Positions 23,122-31,766 of a stretch of 64,000 nt of DNA are shown here, piece after piece. The translations under genes and the position numbers were made by a program. This DNA comes from Bacteroidota bacterium (GTDB taxonomy: Bacteria > Bacteroidota > Ignavibacteria > UBA10030): assembly GCA_026416125.1 (NCBI GenBank), contig JAOAFT010000009.1, positions 39,508 through 103,507 of the forward strand, in the 5' to 3' direction. The notes under the pieces were generated by a model. That model did no database searches and was not told the origin of the DNA. It was given only the letters and a program-made list of their open reading frames with translations. How positions within the stretch are numbered: position 1 is the stretch's first letter; the number at the start of each line of letters is the position of its first letter.

Positions 23122-24327
23122 ATGAAAAAACAAGCAACAGAAGTCTTTGTACCATCAGTTCTCTTTATCGTAGAATCAGTTGAACTGCGACACTACTTGC
23201 GTGAATTGTTTTTAAGAGAAAAATACCACCTCCGGTTCTACAGCAGGTTAGATTTCGCAATAGACACAATCAAGAAAAATCCGATAGATCTCCTTGTGGT
23301 TGTACCAGAAAACGACATAGAGGTGTATATACGATTTCTGAAGAAACTAGCAGACGAACGACCAGAAATTCGAGTAGTCATGATTACTTCAAAAGATAGA
23401 GAACCGAAAGTGTTAGAGGCAGTTGCTACTGGAATCGTTCATAAACTCCTCATCAAGCCCTTTTCTGATGAGCTTGTTCGGGGAGTTGTGAGTGAGCTTG
23501 TATATTTGAACTATAAGTTACGGTTCGAAGCAATGCGAAAAAAGCTTGCATCGTTCAGAAGTCTTCCTTCCCCTACACGATTTCAGGAGCGAATCCATCA
23601 CCTTTTACATGAACAAGATCGGAACTTGCGTGAAATTGTAGCTGAAATCGAGCAGAATCCAGCACTTGTTGCAAAAGTACTTCAAGTTGCAAATTCGGTT
23701 CACTTTTGGACACGTGTACCAATTACCACAGTGTGGGATGCTGTTGTCTTCATAGGCACGGAGAACGTTGCTGCTATCATCGCAGCTATTGAAGTGTTTA
23801 ATACCTTGGGACAAAATGTCCCAGACGATGTAAAAGCGTACTATGAACTATTGTGGAATCGGTCGTTGTTGCGTGCTAATATCGCAAAGCATATCGCTGA
23901 AGAGTGGGAGGAAGTTAACAATTCTCAGGTGGTGTACGTGACAGCACTCCTTCAGGATATAGGGTTGTTAATTCGCCTCGTTAACGAACCAATTCGTTAT
24001 CGGGAAATGATGCATCGAAGTCATACGCAGCATATAACTCTCGCAGAAGCTGAACTTCAAGTTTTTACTCATTTCCATGCTGATATTGGTGCATTTGTTT
24101 TGCAACTGTGGAACTTTCCAAAAGACATAGTTTTTGCAGTTGCACATCACCATGGTTTTACCTACGACGACCCCTTAACACAAACAATACAAATGGCAGA
24201 TATTCTTGCTACCTCCGATACTACAATCCCACATGACCCTACAATCGATCCATTTCTTGATATATGGACGGTTCGTTTGGGAGGATTTTTTCACCCATTA
24301 ACAACACCACCACTGTACAAGCAGTAG
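23122..24327 (+). CDS. Pseudo-receiver/HDOD signalling protein, copy B
   Basis: A 401-residue protein, the same length and layout as its upstream neighbour. The N-terminal receiver-like domain keeps the terminal Lys-Pro motif (LLIKPFSDEL) but has VVVPENDIEV where the phosphorylation site should be. The HDOD domain includes LPSPTRFQERIHHLL, AEIEQNPALVAKVLQVANSVHF and the degenerate dyad ALLQDIG. Both copies share LWN-S/R-SL-R-A...IA, pointing to tandem duplication followed by divergence. ATG 23122 has AAAAAGGA upstream with a seven-base gap; ATG 23101 would add seven residues. It probably acts with copy A in controlling motility. Confidence 0.85.
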   Translation: MKKQATEVFVPSVLFIVESVELRHYLRELFLREKYHLRFYSRLDFAIDTIKKNPIDLLVVVPENDIEVYIRFLKKLADERPEIRVVMITSKDREPKVLEAVATGIVHKLLIKPFSDELVRGVVSELVYLNYKLRFEAMRKKLASFRSLPSPTRFQERIHHLLHEQDRNLREIVAEIEQNPALVAKVLQVANSVHFWTRVPITTVWDAVVFIGTENVAAIIAAIEVFNTLGQNVPDDVKAYYELLWNRSLLRANIAKHIAEEWEEVNNSQVVYVTALLQDIGLLIRLVNEPIRYREMMHRSHTQHITLAEAELQVFTHFHADIGAFVLQLWNFPKDIVFAVAHHHGFTYDDPLTQTIQMADILATSDTTIPHDPTIDPFLDIWTVRLGGFFHPLTTPPLYKQ

Positions 24328-24530
24328 TAAAAGAATTCTAGCACATTCTCCTTCACTACATGCACCGAGTACTCTGAAAAGTATACCTGCGATTGTAGTT
24401 TTCGCCATTTGTCTATTATTCACCACCTCTCTGAAGAATGGGGATTTCTATGCACACAATATTTATAACATTTTCGTTTTTTTTGATGTGGTACACGGTT
24501 TGCGACTACATCAGGAAAAACGGAAGAGCT

Positions 24531-25055
24531 ATGGCAAAAGAAGTGCAAACTCACAATTCACATACTCAAGAGCAACAAGTTCAACAACAAAAACCTGTGC
24601 TGACAGTAAAAACTGCCCTCATGGTTGGTATTCCTCTCTTTATAGTACAAGTTGTAGTAGTGTATTTTCTTGTTGCAAAGTTCTTCGGAGCAGATGTACA
24701 ACCACCCAATAGCCAACAACGGACAGTTGAGCAACAGCACACAGGTGGAGAAACGGGTAAAATTTTTGTTGTGAAAGATATGATTGTAAATCCGGCAGGG
24801 ACGAATGGAAGTCGCTATTTGCTTGTCACTGTGGGACTTGAAGCAAGTTCATCCAAGGTATACGATGAATTACAACAGAAAGAAGTTCAAGTCTGCGATG
24901 TATTGAATGCACTCTTTGCAAGTAAAACATTGTGGGAACTTATCGATGTGACAAAACGTGAAACCTTGCGGAAAGAAGTTGCAAAGAGGACTAGTGCCCT
25001 CCTTACGAATGGTACAGTGACTAATGTATACTTCAGTAAATACATCATTCAATGA
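24531..25055 (+). CDS. fliL: FliL, stator-associated basal body protein
   Basis: A 174-residue single-pass membrane protein: a Gln-rich cytoplasmic stretch, a membrane helix (TALMVGIPLFIVQVVVVYFLVAKFF, about residues 28-52), and a periplasmic domain with KIFVVKDMIVNPAGTNGSRYLLVTVGLEAS and the C-terminal VTNVYFSKYIIQ, the FliL pattern. FliL supports stators and lies next to fliM in many genomes. ATG 24531 has GGAAGAG (24521-24527) three bases upstream; an in-frame ATG at 24438 would create an unusual second hydrophobic segment. The 203 bases before it (24328-24530) hold no convincing promoter or ORF. Confidence 0.88.
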   Translation: MAKEVQTHNSHTQEQQVQQQKPVLTVKTALMVGIPLFIVQVVVVYFLVAKFFGADVQPPNSQQRTVEQQHTGGETGKIFVVKDMIVNPAGTNGSRYLLVTVGLEASSSKVYDELQQKEVQVCDVLNALFASKTLWELIDVTKRETLRKEVAKRTSALLTNGTVTNVYFSKYIIQ

Positions 25056-25066
25056 AGGAGTAATGA

Positions 25067-26047
25067 ATGCCAGAGATTCTTTCTCAACAGGAAATTGATA
25101 GTCTTCTTTCGGGTGTACCACTTCAGGAAATTGAGAAAGCTGTTGCCGAAGAACGACATCATAAAGAAGTCATTACGTTTGATTTTCGTCTTCCTCATCG
25201 TTTGTCAAAAAATCAGCTTCGTACTCTCCAAGCTATTCATGAAAGTTTTGCTGAATCATTGGGATCATTCCTTGTTTCAAAACTCCAAACGACAGTAAGC
25301 ATTACTGTTACATCTGTTGATCAGTTGTTTTATTCTGAATACGTGCTGTCTGTTCCAAATCCGAGCTGTCTTTACATTTTCAGAATCGTAGAATCGGATG
25401 CATATGCATTGATGGAATTAAGCCCTCAATTGGTGCTCGCCATCATCTCTCGGTTACTCGGTGGACAAGTTGAACCTGATACGAAACAACGCCCAATTAC
25501 ACGGATAGAGCAACGAATCACCAAAGGGATTATTCAACGTGCCCTGACCGATTTGCGGGATGCTTGGAAAGCAATAGCAGATTTAAATTTTACACTCGAG
25601 CGGTATGAAACAGAAGGTGACTTTGCGCAAATTGCACCACTTAGCGAAATAGTTTTGCTCGTAACGCTCGAAGTAACATTGAGCGAACAAAAATTTTTAA
25701 TGAATGTTTGTTTTCCAACCTTTGCACTCGATTCTGTGTTTGCAAAAATGAATACACAAAATGTTGGTTCTCTTACGGTGGGGAAGAAAGATCCTGAATG
25801 GACAAAATCACTGCTACGGAAGGTAAGTACGACGAACGTTGAAGTTGTAGGATTGTTAGGTACAACAACAATGACACTTCGGCAACTCCTGAATTTACGT
25901 GTCGGGGATGTTATCCGTACGAACATTCCAGCAGGATCGGAAACGCAAGTTGTCATTGGAAATAAGCCACGCCTTTGGGGAAAGGCTGGAATTTCAAATG
26001 GACGATTGGCAATAAAAATTACCCGTACATCGAATGATCAGCAATAA
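25067..26047 (+). CDS. fliM: FliM, flagellar switch protein
   Basis: A 326-residue rotor protein. The N-terminal EILSQQEIDSLLSG is the CheY-P binding peptide. A CheC-like middle domain (LRTLQAIHESFAESLGSFLVSKLQTTVSI) and a C-terminal SpoA domain (EVVGLLGTTTMTLRQLLNLRVGDVIRTNI) complete the protein. FliM binds FliG and FliN in the C ring and is the target of CheY. A good AAGGAG ribosome site (25054-25059) precedes ATG 25067. Confidence 0.97.
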   Translation: MPEILSQQEIDSLLSGVPLQEIEKAVAEERHHKEVITFDFRLPHRLSKNQLRTLQAIHESFAESLGSFLVSKLQTTVSITVTSVDQLFYSEYVLSVPNPSCLYIFRIVESDAYALMELSPQLVLAIISRLLGGQVEPDTKQRPITRIEQRITKGIIQRALTDLRDAWKAIADLNFTLERYETEGDFAQIAPLSEIVLLVTLEVTLSEQKFLMNVCFPTFALDSVFAKMNTQNVGSLTVGKKDPEWTKSLLRKVSTTNVEVVGLLGTTTMTLRQLLNLRVGDVIRTNIPAGSETQVVIGNKPRLWGKAGISNGRLAIKITRTSNDQQ

Positions 26048-26067
26048 CGTATCAGAAGGAACTTTTT

Positions 26068-26400
26068 ATGGAAAACGTAGCACAAACAAAAGAATCAACA
26101 TCTCAGCAAGGAACTGTTCAGACTTCCATCGAGTTTGATCCAAAACTTGAAGCGTTACTTGATTTGCAACTTCCGGTTGCAATCGAGCTTGGGCGGACGA
26201 ATCTTTCGTTACGTGATATTCTTGCTCTTCAACGAGGATCGGTAATTGAGTTTGAGAAACTGGCCAGTGAACCAGTTGATATTCTCATAAACGGTAAAAA
26301 AATGGCTGAAGGGGAAGTTGTTGTTATCGAAAAACACTTTGGAATTCGTGTGACGAGTCTAGTGGATGCGGCAGAGCGTATGAAGGGAGTTGGTAAATAG
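26068..26400 (+). CDS. fliN: FliN, flagellar switch protein
   Basis: A 110-residue protein with a single SpoA domain: LLDLQLPVAIELGRTNLSLRDILALQRGSVIEFEKLASEPVDILINGKKMAEGEVVVIEKHFGIRVTSL. FliN lines the base of the C ring, assists switching, and docks the FliH-FliI export complex. It has no extra CheC-like domain, so it is the simple FliN type and not FliY. It lies 20 bases after fliM and one base before fliO. Confidence 0.96.
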   Translation: MENVAQTKESTSQQGTVQTSIEFDPKLEALLDLQLPVAIELGRTNLSLRDILALQRGSVIEFEKLASEPVDILINGKKMAEGEVVVIEKHFGIRVTSLVDAAERMKGVGK

Positions 26401-26401
26401 T

Positions 26402-26764
26402 ATGGTATGGGCATACGCACAAGCACTTATTGCGTTACTCGTTGTTTTGTTCATTATGATTGGTGTAGTTTTTCTCCTCCGTCGTGTTTTCTATGGGAGA
26501 CGTTTTGGTAGCCCATCGGTAGTTACAATTGAGGTTCTCGGTGCACACATGCTCCAACCGAAAGTAATGATTTACGTTCTTCGAGTTGCCAACAAAACAA
26601 TTGTTGTAGGGCTTACAGAACATGGGCTCCAATTGTTAACAGAAGTTGATGTGTCCAGTGAAACAACAATCCAGGGGCAAGGTGGTGAGGTGGAACAAAA
26701 ATCAGGAGCACCGAATTTTTTGGAGCATTTAAAAAAGAACTTGGGGATTCCACATTCTTCATAA
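26402..26764 (+). CDS. fliO: FliO-like export gate assembly protein
   Basis: A 120-residue protein with one N-terminal membrane helix (AYAQALIALLVVLFIMIGVVFLLRR) and a short cytoplasmic domain (VTIEVLGAHMLQPKVMIYVLRVANKTIVVGLTEHGLQLLTEV) that fits the FliO pattern '...L..k..i..v.v....lvlGvt...v.LL'. FliO helps FliP assemble. ATG 26402 is preferred to TTG 26390. Sequence conservation in this family is low, so the call leans on its place between fliN and fliP. Confidence 0.85.
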   Translation: MVWAYAQALIALLVVLFIMIGVVFLLRRVFYGRRFGSPSVVTIEVLGAHMLQPKVMIYVLRVANKTIVVGLTEHGLQLLTEVDVSSETTIQGQGGEVEQKSGAPNFLEHLKKNLGIPHSS

Positions 26765-26780
26765 CTGTATCTCAGTGGTA

Positions 26781-27542
26781 ATGAACATGAAATGGTTTGT
26801 TAGCATAATTGTTCTTGTAGCGCTTCTACTCTGTGCTTCGGTAGTTCAAGCACAACAAACACCACTCCCCCTTCCAAAGGTTTCTATCGAAGTAGGGAAG
26901 TCTACAAGTCCGCAGGAGGTAGCTGTTACCTTACAGATATTGTTTTTAATGACAATCCTTTCGTTGGCTCCTGCACTATTGATTCTGACAACATCGTTCA
27001 CACGTATAGTTATAGTTCTCCACTTTGTGAAACAGGCTATGGGGACTCCACAAATGCCACCATCGCAGGTACTTGTTGGACTAGCACTGTTTCTCACATT
27101 TTTCATCATGGCACCGGCTTGGAATAGAGTGTACACCGATGCACTCTCACCATACATGAACAATAAAATTACTGCGCAACAAGCATACGAGAAAGGAATT
27201 CAGCCAATCAGGGAATTTATGTTTAAACACACGCGCGAAGAAGATCTTGCATTATTCATGCAAATGGCTCAAATCAAGAAACCAGAAACCCGTGCAGATT
27301 TACCAACATACATTTTGATTCCAGCATTTGCACTCAGTGAATTACGAGCCGGGTTTCAAATTGGTTTCCTCATTTTTATTCCATTCCTCATTATCGATTT
27401 AATGGTGGCAAGCATTCTTATGTCGCTCGGCATGATGATGTTACCTCCAGTGATGATATCGTTGCCATTCAAAATTCTATTGTTTGTTCTTGTTGATGGA
27501 TGGCACTTAGTGGTATACTCCGTGTTAACAAGTTATCAATAG
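26781..27542 (+). CDS. fliP: FliP, flagellar export gate protein
   Basis: A 253-residue membrane protein with a cleavable-looking signal (WFVSIIVLVALLLCASVVQA, cut before QQ), as is common for FliP. Family motifs are TSFTRIVIVLHFVKQAMGTPQMPPSQVLVGLALFLTFF and DLMVASILMSLGMMMLPPVMISLPFKILLFVLVDGW. Five FliP copies with FliQ and FliR form the export pore. Three starts are close together (GTG 26775, ATG 26781, ATG 26787) and none has a strong ribosome site; the middle one is my choice. Confidence 0.96.
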   Translation: MNMKWFVSIIVLVALLLCASVVQAQQTPLPLPKVSIEVGKSTSPQEVAVTLQILFLMTILSLAPALLILTTSFTRIVIVLHFVKQAMGTPQMPPSQVLVGLALFLTFFIMAPAWNRVYTDALSPYMNNKITAQQAYEKGIQPIREFMFKHTREEDLALFMQMAQIKKPETRADLPTYILIPAFALSELRAGFQIGFLIFIPFLIIDLMVASILMSLGMMMLPPVMISLPFKILLFVLVDGWHLVVYSVLTSYQ

Positions 27543-27550
27543 GAGAATGT

Positions 27551-27820
27551 ATGAACGAAGCGTTTATTGTTCATCTTTTGCGTGAAGCATTCTATACGAT
27601 GCTATTAATCTCAGCTCCAACTTTGATCGTTTCGATGGTTGTTGGACTTGTTGTTTCAATTTTCCAAGCAGCAACGTCGATCCAGGAGTTTACACTTTCA
27701 TTCGTTCCAAAGTTAGTACTGATTGCGATTGTGCTAGTACTAACGATGCCATGGATTCTGGAGACAATGATCACATTTACGGTTTCATTGTTTCATCAAA
27801 TACCTGTGGTGGTACACTAA
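27551..27820 (+). CDS. fliQ: FliQ, flagellar export gate protein
   Basis: An 89-residue protein with two membrane helices and the FliQ signature LISAPTLIVSMVVGLVVSIFQAATSIQEFTLSFVPKL. It forms the outer part of the FliPQR export gate. ATG 27551 is chosen with AGGAG just upstream; an earlier in-frame codon at 27500 lies inside fliP. The stop overlaps the fliR start by one base. Confidence 0.96.
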   Translation: MNEAFIVHLLREAFYTMLLISAPTLIVSMVVGLVVSIFQAATSIQEFTLSFVPKLVLIAIVLVLTMPWILETMITFTVSLFHQIPVVVH

Positions 27821-28590
27821 TGGTAGAAGTCACTATTCAACAGTTTGTTGTATTTATTTTGATCTTTTTACGGGTCTCTGCGGTAATTGTTGTAGCACCT
27901 ATTACAGGACATCTTACAGTTCCTGTGCAGGCGAAGGTCGCACTTGCATTATTTCTTTCATACGTGCTCTTTCCACTTGTCGTCACTCATACACCTTCCA
28001 TTAATGTTCACTTGCTAACATTGCTCCTCATTGCGCTCAAAGAAATTGTTGTTGGTCTTTTACTCGGATTTGCTCTCCACCTTGTCTTTATTGGGCTCCA
28101 GGTTGCTGGTGAGTTGATGGCGTATACCATGGGATTAAGTACAGCGCAAATGTTCGATCCTGAAAACATGCACCAAATGCCGGTACTAAGTCAATTATTC
28201 TACCTTTTCGCACTCTTAATCTTCGTTACAATAAATGGTCATCATTATGTTTTTGAATCACTCTACCTATCGTTCGCAAAGATCCCGCTTGGGGGATTTA
28301 TACTTTTAGAAAAGTCCCTTAAGACACTTGTTGAATTGACTGGTTTAGTGTTTGTAGTAGGAATAAAAATAGGGGCACCTGTACTCATTGCTGGTTTTTT
28401 AACATACTTTGCGCTCTCAATACTCGCACGGATAATGCCACAGGCGAATATTCTCGTTGTAGGATTTCCGATAACAATTACTGTTGGCATGCTTGTTCTT
28501 GTGTCGAGTGTGCCACTTGTAGTAGCAGTATTTAAGAAGCTCCTTGTTGTGTTTGAAACACGAATAACTGAAATCATAATGGCATTCTGA
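27820..28590 (+). CDS. fliR: FliR, flagellar export gate protein
   Basis: A 256-residue multi-pass membrane protein with typical segments FLRVSAVIVVAPITGHLTVPVQAKVALALFLSY, LLGFALHLVFIGLQVAGELMAYTMGLSTAQMFDPENM and LARIMPQANILVVGFPITITVGMLVLV. FliR completes the FliP5-Q4-R1 pore. ATG 27820 overlaps the fliQ stop and gives the usual FliR N-terminus; a start at 27751 would run through fliQ. flhB follows after two bases. Confidence 0.95.
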   Translation: MVEVTIQQFVVFILIFLRVSAVIVVAPITGHLTVPVQAKVALALFLSYVLFPLVVTHTPSINVHLLTLLLIALKEIVVGLLLGFALHLVFIGLQVAGELMAYTMGLSTAQMFDPENMHQMPVLSQLFYLFALLIFVTINGHHYVFESLYLSFAKIPLGGFILLEKSLKTLVELTGLVFVVGIKIGAPVLIAGFLTYFALSILARIMPQANILVVGFPITITVGMLVLVSSVPLVVAVFKKLLVVFETRITEIIMAF

Positions 28591-28592
28591 CA

Positions 28593-29678
28593 ATGGCTGA
28601 GTACATTGACGATAGTGCTGAACGAACTGAACCTGCAACTCCTCGAAAACGTGAGGAGACTCGCAAGAAAGGAATTGTCGCCAAGAGCATTGAGATAAAT
28701 TCTGCTGGTGCGCTCTTCTTTGGTATTCTCATTCTCTACTTTGCAGGAGCTAATATTGTATCACACAGTGTTGCCTTGGCAACATCCATGTTCCAAAGTG
28801 CTGGTCACGCTACAATTTCTATTCATTCTTTTCAACAGATGTTTCTTGAAAATACGGTTGTGTTTTTTAGTGTTCTTTCACCGGTGCTTGTCGGCTTAAT
28901 GGTTATAGGGCTTGTTGCAAGCATAAGTCAAGTAGGGTGGAAAATATCTGCAGAAGCACTTGCTCCAAAGTGGAAGCGGTTAAATCCATTTGTTGGTGTG
29001 AAAAACATTTTTATGTCCAAGCGAGCACTAGCAGAGTTGGTGAAGAATTTCTTAAAGATCATCATTGTTGGATGGATAACCTATGCTGCTGTAGCTGAGG
29101 CTGTTGAACAAAGTGTTCTCCTCGTTGATGGTGAAGTTAGTGCTATAGCATTGTTTATGGTTCGTACAATGATATCAACGGGACTCAAAGCAGGGTTGGC
29201 ATACATGGCACTTGCAGTGTTGGATTTTGGGTACCAGAAGTATGAATTCGAGAAAGAATTAATGATGACAAAAGAAGAGGTAAAAGAAGAAACAAAGATG
29301 CAAGAAGGTGACCCACTGGTGAAAGGAAGAATTCGTTCAATTCAACGACAAATTGCATACAAACGCATGATGCACGAGGTCCCCAAAGCAGACGTTGTTG
29401 TAACAAATCCAACGCATATTGCTGTTGCCTTGAAGTATGAGGCACAAAAAATGAATGCTCCGAAAGTAGTTGCGAAAGGAGCAGAACTAATTGCTGAACG
29501 AATCAAAGAAATTGCACGCGAGGCGGGTGTACCAATTGTTGAAGATAAAATGCTTGCTCGTGCACTTTATAAGTCTGTTGATGTTGGTGAAGAAATTCCA
29601 GAAAAGCTTTTCCAAGCTGTGGCACAGGTGCTTGCTTACATTTATCGATTGAGACAACAGAAACTTGTAGGGTTCTAA
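28593..29678 (+). CDS. flhB: FlhB, export substrate-specificity switch
   Basis: A 361-residue membrane protein. The N-terminal cytoplasmic motif ERTEPATPRKREETRKKG and four membrane helices precede the cytoplasmic domain with the autocleavage motif NPTH (Asn272-His275) in VVTNPTHIAVALKYE. Cleavage there, prompted by FliK, shifts export from hook to filament proteins. All features of an active FlhB are intact. Confidence 0.97.
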   Translation: MAEYIDDSAERTEPATPRKREETRKKGIVAKSIEINSAGALFFGILILYFAGANIVSHSVALATSMFQSAGHATISIHSFQQMFLENTVVFFSVLSPVLVGLMVIGLVASISQVGWKISAEALAPKWKRLNPFVGVKNIFMSKRALAELVKNFLKIIIVGWITYAAVAEAVEQSVLLVDGEVSAIALFMVRTMISTGLKAGLAYMALAVLDFGYQKYEFEKELMMTKEEVKEETKMQEGDPLVKGRIRSIQRQIAYKRMMHEVPKADVVVTNPTHIAVALKYEAQKMNAPKVVAKGAELIAERIKEIAREAGVPIVEDKMLARALYKSVDVGEEIPEKLFQAVAQVLAYIYRLRQQKLVGF

Positions 29679-29684
29679 GACTGG

Positions 29685-31766
29685 ATGATGAAATCAATGC
29701 AAATACAATCGCCAATTATCAGTGCGTTGCGTACGAATACGGATGTTATCCTTGCAATGGCAATTATTCTTACCCTCGCACTACTCATTGTACCATTGCC
29801 TCCACTGTTATTGGATATTCTACTTGCACTCAATATCGCATTAGCAATTCTCATTTTAATGGTATCACTCTACATTACTAATCCGTTGGAACTCTCTGTT
29901 TTTCCGAGTTTACTCTTAATGCTGACGCTGTTTCGTTTGTCACTCAATATTGCATCGACAAGGCTTATTCTTGGCGAAGGGTATGCAGGAGAGGTAATTA
30001 ATGCATTTGGTTCTTTTGTTGTGAAGGGGAACTATGTTGTTGGATTCGTTATTTTCCTCATCCTCGTTTTGATTCAGTTCATTGTTATTGTAAAAGGTGC
30101 TGGACGTATTTCAGAAGTTGCTGCACGATTCACATTAGATGCAATGCCAGGAAAGCAAATGGCTATTGATGCTGATATGAATGCAGGACTTATTACAGAA
30201 TTCGAAGCACGTGAACGACGAGCACTCATTGCCCGCGAAGCAGAGTTTTATGGAGCTATGGATGGAGCAAGCAAATTTGTTCGTGGTGATGCTATTGCTG
30301 GTCTTCTGATTACTGTAATCAATATCGTTGGTGGTTTTATTATAGGCGTCGTTCAGCGGGGAATGACTTTTTCAGAAGCACTTCACACCTACACTCTTTT
30401 AACAGTTGGTGATGGGTTAGTTACTCAAATTCCAGCGCTTATTGTTGCAACAGCGGCGGGGATGGTCGTAACACGGAGTGGAGCAGGTAATCAACTTGAT
30501 ATGGAAGTACGGGGCCAAGTACTAGGCAAACCCAAAGCCCTTCTTATTGCTGCTGGTACGTTGGTATTTTTTGCAATTATTCCTGGACTTCCGACGATCC
30601 CATTCTTGATTCTTGGTGTACTCACTGGTACTGTTGGGTACGTTGTGTTAAAAAGTGGAAAGCCATCTCTTGAAGAACGTGTCGCACCAACACCGCCAGC
30701 AGAAAAGAAAGAAGAACATGTTGAAGATTACATTCAGGTAGATGCAGTCGAATTAGAAATTGGGTACGGACTAATTTCGCTTGTTGATGAATCGCAGGGT
30801 GGTGATCTCTTTACTCGAATTGGAAATATTCGCAAGCAACTCGCACTCGATCTTGGCATTGTGATACCTCCAATTCGTGTTCGGGATAATTTGCAATTAA
30901 CTCCTAATCAGTACGTCATTAAAATACGAGGAAATGTAGTTGCTAGTGACTCACTTCAAATGGATCGCTTGTTAGCAATGAATACAGGTGCTATAACAGA
31001 GGAAATCGAAGGAATTACAGTAACTGAACCTGCTTTTGGACTCCCCGCTGTATGGATCCCGGTTTACGAACGAGAACATGCAGAACTTGTTGGGTACACC
31101 GTTGTAGAACCTGTTGCTGTCCTTTCAACACATTTGCAAGAAGTCTTACGACGGAATGCAGATAAAATCCTTAGCCGGCAAGATACAAAGAAGCTTATCG
31201 AAAACTTAAAGAAAGAGTACCCTGCGGTAGTGGAAGATATAACCCCGGAATTGTTGCCGATTGGTACAGTACAAAAAGTTCTTCAGAATCTTTTGCGCGA
31301 GGGGATACCAATACGTGATCTTGTGACAATTATGGAATCACTTGTTGACTATGCTCGTGTAACGAAGAACGTTGATGTATTGACTGAGTATGTTCGGCAT
31401 TCGCTCTCTGAAACGATCGCTCGCCTCTATGCAGATAGTGACGGGGTTATTCATGCGATTCTCATGGGACCTCGACTTGAACAAGTTCTCACAACAGCAC
31501 TCCAGAATCAGCGGGAAACGAGCCCGAGTTTGGGGCTTGCACCAGAAACTATTGAAGCAATACAACAAGGATTACGTACAAATGTTGATGCTGCACTTTC
31601 TGCTGGATATCAACCTATTGTTCTCTGTGCAGCAACAGTCCGACCGTATTTCTATCGGCTTATCCATACAGCGTTCCCTAATGTCTCAGTAGTTTCATTT
31701 ACTGAGTTACCTGCAGAAACAGAAATTGAATTCATAGGTAAATTGGAGATTGACCATGCAAATTAA
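29685..31766 (+). CDS. flhA: FlhA, export gate ring protein
   Basis: A 693-residue protein with about eight N-terminal membrane helices, including ELSVFPSLLLMLTLFRLSLNIASTRLIL and the FHIPEP-type loop region (RISEVAARFTLDAMPGKQMAIDADMNAGLI), then a large C-terminal cytoplasmic domain that forms the nonameric chaperone-docking ring (LEIGYGLISLVDESQGGDLFTRIGNIRKQLALDLGIVIPPIRVRDN). Two adjacent ATG codons (29685, 29688) are possible starts. The 3' end overlaps flhF. Confidence 0.97.
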   Translation: MMKSMQIQSPIISALRTNTDVILAMAIILTLALLIVPLPPLLLDILLALNIALAILILMVSLYITNPLELSVFPSLLLMLTLFRLSLNIASTRLILGEGYAGEVINAFGSFVVKGNYVVGFVIFLILVLIQFIVIVKGAGRISEVAARFTLDAMPGKQMAIDADMNAGLITEFEARERRALIAREAEFYGAMDGASKFVRGDAIAGLLITVINIVGGFIIGVVQRGMTFSEALHTYTLLTVGDGLVTQIPALIVATAAGMVVTRSGAGNQLDMEVRGQVLGKPKALLIAAGTLVFFAIIPGLPTIPFLILGVLTGTVGYVVLKSGKPSLEERVAPTPPAEKKEEHVEDYIQVDAVELEIGYGLISLVDESQGGDLFTRIGNIRKQLALDLGIVIPPIRVRDNLQLTPNQYVIKIRGNVVASDSLQMDRLLAMNTGAITEEIEGITVTEPAFGLPAVWIPVYEREHAELVGYTVVEPVAVLSTHLQEVLRRNADKILSRQDTKKLIENLKKEYPAVVEDITPELLPIGTVQKVLQNLLREGIPIRDLVTIMESLVDYARVTKNVDVLTEYVRHSLSETIARLYADSDGVIHAILMGPRLEQVLTTALQNQRETSPSLGLAPETIEAIQQGLRTNVDAALSAGYQPIVLCAATVRPYFYRLIHTAFPNVSVVSFTELPAETEIEFIGKLEIDHAN

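Noticed and set aside
24438..24530. Extended N-terminus of FliL from ATG 24438
   Set aside because: It would add a second hydrophobic segment not seen in FliL; ATG 24531 gives the normal single-helix layout.
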